Assembly: GCA_937864975.1 (NCBI GenBank)
Contig: CALMDI010000827.1
Location: 1-9,256, forward strand
Reading direction: 5' to 3'
DNA length: 9,256 nucleotides
Origin: an uncultured Chloroflexota bacterium
GTDB taxonomy: Bacteria; Chloroflexota; Anaerolineae; Aggregatilineales; Phototrophicaceae
Position numbers and translations under genes: made by a program. Shown in pieces: positions 6,602 to 9,256 of this stretch; the first letter of the stretch is position 1; the number at the start of each line of letters is the position of its first letter. Under the pieces are notes generated by a model. It worked only from the letters and a program-made list of their open reading frames with translations. It made no database searches and was not told the DNA's origin.

Positions 6602-7054
6602 ATGTCAAATACATCCCTAAGCCCGCGCGCCCAGCGCCTGCGGGATGCCGGTCACAAGCTCACCAACGCGCGTTTGACCGTCCTCGGCGTGGTCGAGCGC
6701 GGCGGGGGACACCTGACCTCGACCGAAATTCTGAACCGCGTCAACGCAGTTGATGCCAGGATTGGACGCGCGAGCGTGTTTCGGGCGCTCGACCTGCTCA
6801 CGCGGCTCTCCATCATTCGCCCCACCTATATCGACAGCAGCATCACCCCCACTTACGTCCTGCTGCCGGACGGGCATCATCATCACGTCATTTGCACCCA
6901 CTGCAACCGCGTGATCGAATTCGAGGACTGCGGGCTGAGCAAGCTCGCCGCCGATCTTGAACGTCGCCTGCACGTTCAGCTTTCCGGTCACCTGCTCGAA
7001 TTTTATGGCTTGTGCGACCGGTGCAGCGCGCAGGAGCGATCAGCTTTCAACTAA
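6602..7054 (+). CDS. Fur-family metal-responsive transcriptional regulator
   Basis: A 150-residue Fur/Zur/PerR-type repressor. The N-terminal winged helix spans about 9-85, with recognition-helix residues RASVFRALDLL (56-66) in place of the commoner STVYRAL. A dimerisation and metal domain follows: HHHH (92-95) and E106 are likely regulatory-metal ligands, H130 matches the last His of the family, and the structural zinc site is C98-x2-C101 plus C138-x2-C141. Which metal it senses (Fe, Zn or Mn) cannot be told from sequence. The last six residues (ERSAFN) and the stop are encoded inside a composite repeat starting at 7035, so the C-terminus may have been changed by insertion. The start is set by AAGGA at 6590. 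No transporter or siderophore gene lies next to it. Confidence 0.92.
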   Translation: MSNTSLSPRAQRLRDAGHKLTNARLTVLGVVERGGGHLTSTEILNRVNAVDARIGRASVFRALDLLTRLSIIRPTYIDSSITPTYVLLPDGHHHHVICTHCNRVIEFEDCGLSKLAADLERRLHVQLSGHLLEFYGLCDRCSAQERSAFN

Positions 7055-7173
7055 AAACAAAGCAAAAACTTAACGCAGAGCAACAGAGGGACAGAGACAC
7101 AGAGAAAAATTTTCTCTGCGCCTTTGCGTCCTTTGTGTCTTTGCGTTAACTCTTTTATCTTTAGCTGATCGCT
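7035..7173. repeat. Composite imperfect inverted repeat overlapping the end of the fur-like gene
   Basis: The outer arms are an exact 11-bp inverted match, AGCGATCAGCT at 7035-7045 and its complement at 7163-7173. Inside them are A-rich flanks when each arm is read inwards, then inner arms of about 40 bp (7070-7108 and 7110-7149) that begin with TTAACGC and are roughly 70% identical. The centre is a 9-bp perfect stem, CAGAGAAAA/TTTTCTCTG (7100-7118), with one unpaired base. The arms are GA-rich and built on a loose 7-base rhythm around CGCAGAG. No coding capacity. It looks like a MITE-like or REP-like dispersed element and could also act as a terminator in either direction. It covers the last 20 bases of the fur-like gene. 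Confidence 0.8.
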
Positions 7174-7184
7174 GACCGCTGAAA
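7164..7184 (+). repeat. Three tandem 7-bp repeats (GCTGATC, GCTGACC, GCTGAAA)
   Basis: Three consecutive heptads that share GCTGA and differ at the last two bases. They begin within the right outer arm of the inverted repeat and stop 9 bp before the GT4 start codon. A shortened inverted form (TTTCA after AGCT) is present in the left arm. Confidence 0.7.
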
Positions 7185-7193
7185 GCGTCATTC

Positions 7194-8336
7194 ATGCACA
7201 TCGCCTTCAACGGCTGGTTCTGGGATCAACCGAATACGGGAAGCGGGCAGTACGTACGCCACCTGCTGCCCGCGCTGCGCCGCGTCGCGCCCGAACTCCG
7301 GATGACACTCGTCCTGCCGCCTCACAACCCTACGCCAGATGACCTGCCGAACGACGTGACTATCGTCACCACGCGCGGCGGCAGCGGCAACCTGGGTAAG
7401 GTCTGGTTCGAGCAGCGAACCTATCCGCGGGTGGTCAGGCGCGTCGGCGCGGATATCGCGCACGTGCCCTACTGGGGACCGCCGCTGTCCTCGCCCGCGC
7501 GGCTGGTGACCAGTATTCTCGACGTGATTCCGCTCGTCATCCCGGCATATTCCGCGGGTTTCACGCGCCAGTTGTATACGTCGCTCGTGAGCGCGGGGGC
7601 GCGCGGCTCGGCGCACATCCTGACGATCAGCGACGCGGCGAAAGCGGATATCGTCACCCACCTGGGTGTGCCTGAGGCGATGATCACCACGACCCCTCTC
7701 GCCGTTGACGACCATTATCATCCACGGCTTGGCGCGGAACGTGACGCCGACGCGCGCCGAAAATACAATCTGCCCGACAATTTTGTGCTCTATCTCGGCG
7801 GCTTCGACGCGCGCAAGCAGGTCAACCAGCTTCTGCTCGCCTGGACGTACGTTCAGCAGGCGGAAGGCGAGAACGTGCAACTGGTCATTGGCGGGCGCGA
7901 GCCGCAATGGGGTTCGCCGATGTTCCCCGACCTTCGCAAGTATGCCGCCGACCTCGACATTAACGAGTCGATACGCTGGATTGGCTACGTCGACGAAGCA
8001 GATAAGCCCTCGCTCTATCGGCTGGCAAAGGTCTTTGTGTTTCCGAGCCGCTACGAAGGCTTTGGTCTGCCCGTGCTGGAAGCGATGGCAAGCGGCACGC
8101 CAGTCGTCGCCAACGACGTGTCGTCCATCCCTGAAATCGTCGGGGATGGCGCGTACCTGGTGCCGAGCGGGGACAGCCGCAAGATGGCGGGCGCGATCCT
8201 CGCCCTGCTGTTGCAGGAGTCGCTGCGCGACAGCCTGATTAATCAGGGGTTGGCGCGCGCCACGCATTTTAGCTGGCGCAAAACCGCGAAAGCCACGCTC
8301 GACGTGTACGAGCGAGTCCTGGCGATGGAGGGATAA
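7194..8336 (+). CDS. GT4-family glycosyltransferase (GT-B fold)
   Basis: A 380-residue cytosolic or membrane-associated retaining glycosyltransferase that uses a nucleotide sugar, probably for cell-surface polysaccharide or glycolipid; the exact sugar cannot be inferred. The N-terminal Rossmann half contains the glycine loop NTGSGQYVRHLL (about 14-25) and HVPYWGPP. A linker block, LTISDAAKADIVTHLGV, is typical of mannosyltransferase-like GT4 proteins. The C-terminal half has LYLGGFDARKQVNQLLLA, then the GT4 signature VFPSRYEGFGLPVLEAMASGTPVV with the E-x7-E pair E288/E296, and a normal end. Length is typical. No Shine-Dalgarno sequence is seen; the upstream DNA is repeat (7035-7184), so its original promoter may have been displaced. 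The next gene's -10 begins 4 bp after its stop. Confidence 0.92.
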   Translation: MHIAFNGWFWDQPNTGSGQYVRHLLPALRRVAPELRMTLVLPPHNPTPDDLPNDVTIVTTRGGSGNLGKVWFEQRTYPRVVRRVGADIAHVPYWGPPLSSPARLVTSILDVIPLVIPAYSAGFTRQLYTSLVSAGARGSAHILTISDAAKADIVTHLGVPEAMITTTPLAVDDHYHPRLGAERDADARRKYNLPDNFVLYLGGFDARKQVNQLLLAWTYVQQAEGENVQLVIGGREPQWGSPMFPDLRKYAADLDINESIRWIGYVDEADKPSLYRLAKVFVFPSRYEGFGLPVLEAMASGTPVVANDVSSIPEIVGDGAYLVPSGDSRKMAGAILALLLQESLRDSLINQGLARATHFSWRKTAKATLDVYERVLAMEG

Positions 8337-8339
8337 GGC

Positions 8340-8345
8340 TATAAT
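8340..8345 (+). promoter_or_regulatory. Consensus -10 box before the Uma2 gene
   Basis: TATAAT starts 4 bp after the GT4 stop and is followed by AGGG, much like the TATAATGGGG at 2866. Transcription would start around 8352, so the leader would be little more than the Shine-Dalgarno sequence. No good -35 or TGn extension is seen. Confidence 0.5.
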
Positions 8346-8350
8346 AGGGT

Positions 8351-8357
8351 GAGGAGG
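8351..8357 (+). promoter_or_regulatory. Ribosome binding site of the Uma2 gene
   Basis: GAGGAGG, 8 bp before the ATG at 8366. The in-frame GTG at 8357 overlaps this site and so is not the start. Confidence 0.85.
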
Positions 8358-8365
8358 TGCGGCGC

Positions 8366-8926
8366 ATGGCGGAACAAACCCAGCTCCGAATGACGGTGCG
8401 TGAGTATTTCGAGCTGCCGGAAACGAATACCCCGGTGGAACTCATCGACGGAGAGCTTATCGTGAGTCCTGCGACTTCCGATAACCATCAGAAGACTTCT
8501 GGGGGATTTTATTTGTCTTTGGCACCCCGGCTTTCCCACGGTGAACTCCGTTATGCCCCGGTGGATGTCGTCCTCGACGATGGCACGATTGTTCAGCCCG
8601 ATCTCCTCTGGGTCAGCCCCGATAACGAGCGTTGCAGGCTTGGGGAGAATGGTCGCTGGTATGGCGCGCCCGATCTCGTGATTGAAATTTTCTCGCCGGG
8701 CACCGAGCGCCGCGACCGGGGTGTCAAATTCGTCCTCTATCAGCAGCATGGCGTCCGCGAATACTGGATGGTCGATATCGAAGCGCAGTATATTGAGATC
8801 TACTTCCGCGAAGGCGAGCAGTGGATACGGCTCGGCATCTTTGGACCCGGCGAGCCGTTTGCGTCGCCGCTGCTTGGCGAGCCGCCGCTGGACGTCAGCA
8901 GCCTGCTCGGTCTGTTGAACCCCTGA
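8366..8926 (+). CDS. Uma2-family (DUF820) putative restriction-endonuclease-like protein
   Basis: A 186-residue member of the Uma2/DUF820 family, a PD-(D/E)xK nuclease fold that is greatly expanded in cyanobacteria and Chloroflexota and has no firmly assigned function. The order of family motifs is complete: TVREYFELPE (10-19), VELIDGELIVSPA (24-36), VQPDLLWVS with D79, GAPDLVIEIFSPGTERRD (100-117) with E107, K121, and LYQQHGVREYWMVD (124-137). D79, E107 and K121 are the likely catalytic set, all intact. Nothing indicates a partner methyltransferase or antitoxin nearby. The ATG has a strong ribosome site, and a TATAAT lies just upstream, so it can be transcribed on its own or with the GT4 gene. 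The next gene starts 20 bp after the stop, which suggests cotranscription. Confidence 0.92.
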   Translation: MAEQTQLRMTVREYFELPETNTPVELIDGELIVSPATSDNHQKTSGGFYLSLAPRLSHGELRYAPVDVVLDDGTIVQPDLLWVSPDNERCRLGENGRWYGAPDLVIEIFSPGTERRDRGVKFVLYQQHGVREYWMVDIEAQYIEIYFREGEQWIRLGIFGPGEPFASPLLGEPPLDVSSLLGLLNP

Positions 8927-8936
8927 TCCCCCACTT

Positions 8937-8941
8937 GAGGA
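8937..8941 (+). promoter_or_regulatory. Ribosome binding site of the exported thioredoxin-fold gene
   Basis: GAGGA, 5 bp before the ATG at 8947, supports this start. Confidence 0.7.
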
Positions 8942-8946
8942 ACTCC

Positions 8947-9256
8947 ATGACGGTTCTACGCGGCTTCGCTGGCTCACTCCTTGTCGCCCTCAGCGTATTC
9001 ATTTACCTTCCTGCGCGGGCACAGGAAACAACTCCTGTTCTGCCGTCGAGCATCGACATCGCCAATCTCCCGCAGAGCGCGACCGACATCGGTTATCCCC
9101 AGCTTGGCGAGTCCGCCGCGCCCGTTCAGGTTACCCTCTATTGCAGCTTTGATGCGCCCGCTTGCGAGGACTTTTACGCCGACGTCTTCCCGGCGTTGTT
9201 AGAGCGGATCGCCGCGGGCGACGCGATCGTCGGGCTGCCGTCGAGCGGCCTGCACT
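8947..9256 (+). CDS. Exported DsbA-like thioredoxin-fold protein, active-site Cys missing (3' end outside window)
   Basis: The frame runs open to the window edge, giving 103 residues. The N-terminus is a signal peptide: MTVLRG, a hydrophobic core (about 7-21), then P-A-R-A with likely cleavage after Ala25, so the protein is exported. Residues 53-85 (LGESAAPVQVTLYCSFDAPACEDFYADVFPALL) align with the start of DsbA-like Thioredoxin_4 domains, whose pattern is LG.p.APV.v..F.dF.CPyC..F...v.PaL. Here the CPxC site reads A70-P71-A72-C73: the first, nucleophilic Cys is Ala, the second is kept, and an extra Cys lies at 66. It may therefore be a structural relative or use C66-C73 in another way. It follows the Uma2 gene by 20 bp. 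The fold call is by eye on a partial protein. Confidence 0.7.
   Translation, partial: MTVLRGFAGSLLVALSVFIYLPARAQETTPVLPSSIDIANLPQSATDIGYPQLGESAAPVQVTLYCSFDAPACEDFYADVFPALLERIAAGDAIVGLPSSGLH

Noticed and set aside
7035..7184. CRISPR array or IS end
   Set aside because: No regular repeat-spacer pattern and no transposase; a single nested dyad fits a non-coding element better.
7188..8267. Long open frame on the minus strand antisense to the GT4 gene (359 codons)
   Set aside because: Arg/His-rich composition from reading high-GC codons backwards, no family motif, and the plus strand encodes a clear GT4 protein.

Overview
The window (roughly 60% GC) looks like ordinary chromosome from a member of the Chloroflexota, probably an Anaerolineae-like lineage. 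That placement is inference. It rests on a futalosine-pathway menaquinone gene, a GT-C glycosyltransferase with a C-terminal beta-sandwich, a lipoprotein with a Pro/Thr linker, a Uma2-family nuclease, and extended -10 promoters with short leaders. No phage, plasmid, IS transposase, CRISPR array, rRNA or tRNA is visible.

Layout. Positions 1-1221 hold the 3' part of mqnC (menaquinone biosynthesis), closed by a strong intrinsic terminator. A 162-bp gap with operator-like repeats leads to a KTSC-domain gene (1384-1650). It converges with a CoiA-like nuclease gene on the minus strand (2739-1654). A divergent promoter region (2740-2901) separates that from a large membrane glycosyltransferase (2902-4845), which converges with a minus-strand lipoprotein gene (5388-4849). 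Another short divergent promoter region leads to a calcineurin-like phosphoesterase (5470-6201) ended by a clean terminator. About 350 bp without a convincing gene (6251-6601) precedes a Fur-family regulator (6602-7054). A long imperfect inverted repeat (7035-7173) overlaps the end of the fur-like gene and fills the gap to a GT4 glycosyltransferase (7194-8336). A Uma2-family gene (8366-8926) follows. Last comes the start of an exported thioredoxin-fold protein (8947 to the window edge) that lacks the first cysteine of the usual CxxC site.

How the genes fit together. Most look like single-gene units with their own promoters, not one pathway. The two glycosyltransferases, the lipoprotein and the exported thioredoxin-fold protein all concern the cell envelope, but they are not in one operon. 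I see no convincing new multi-gene system. The points most worth following are the composite repeat that supplies the Fur-like C-terminus, the degenerate thioredoxin-fold active site, the operator-like palindrome and direct repeats upstream of the KTSC gene, the structured gap upstream of fur, and the Cys-rich tail of the CoiA-like protein.
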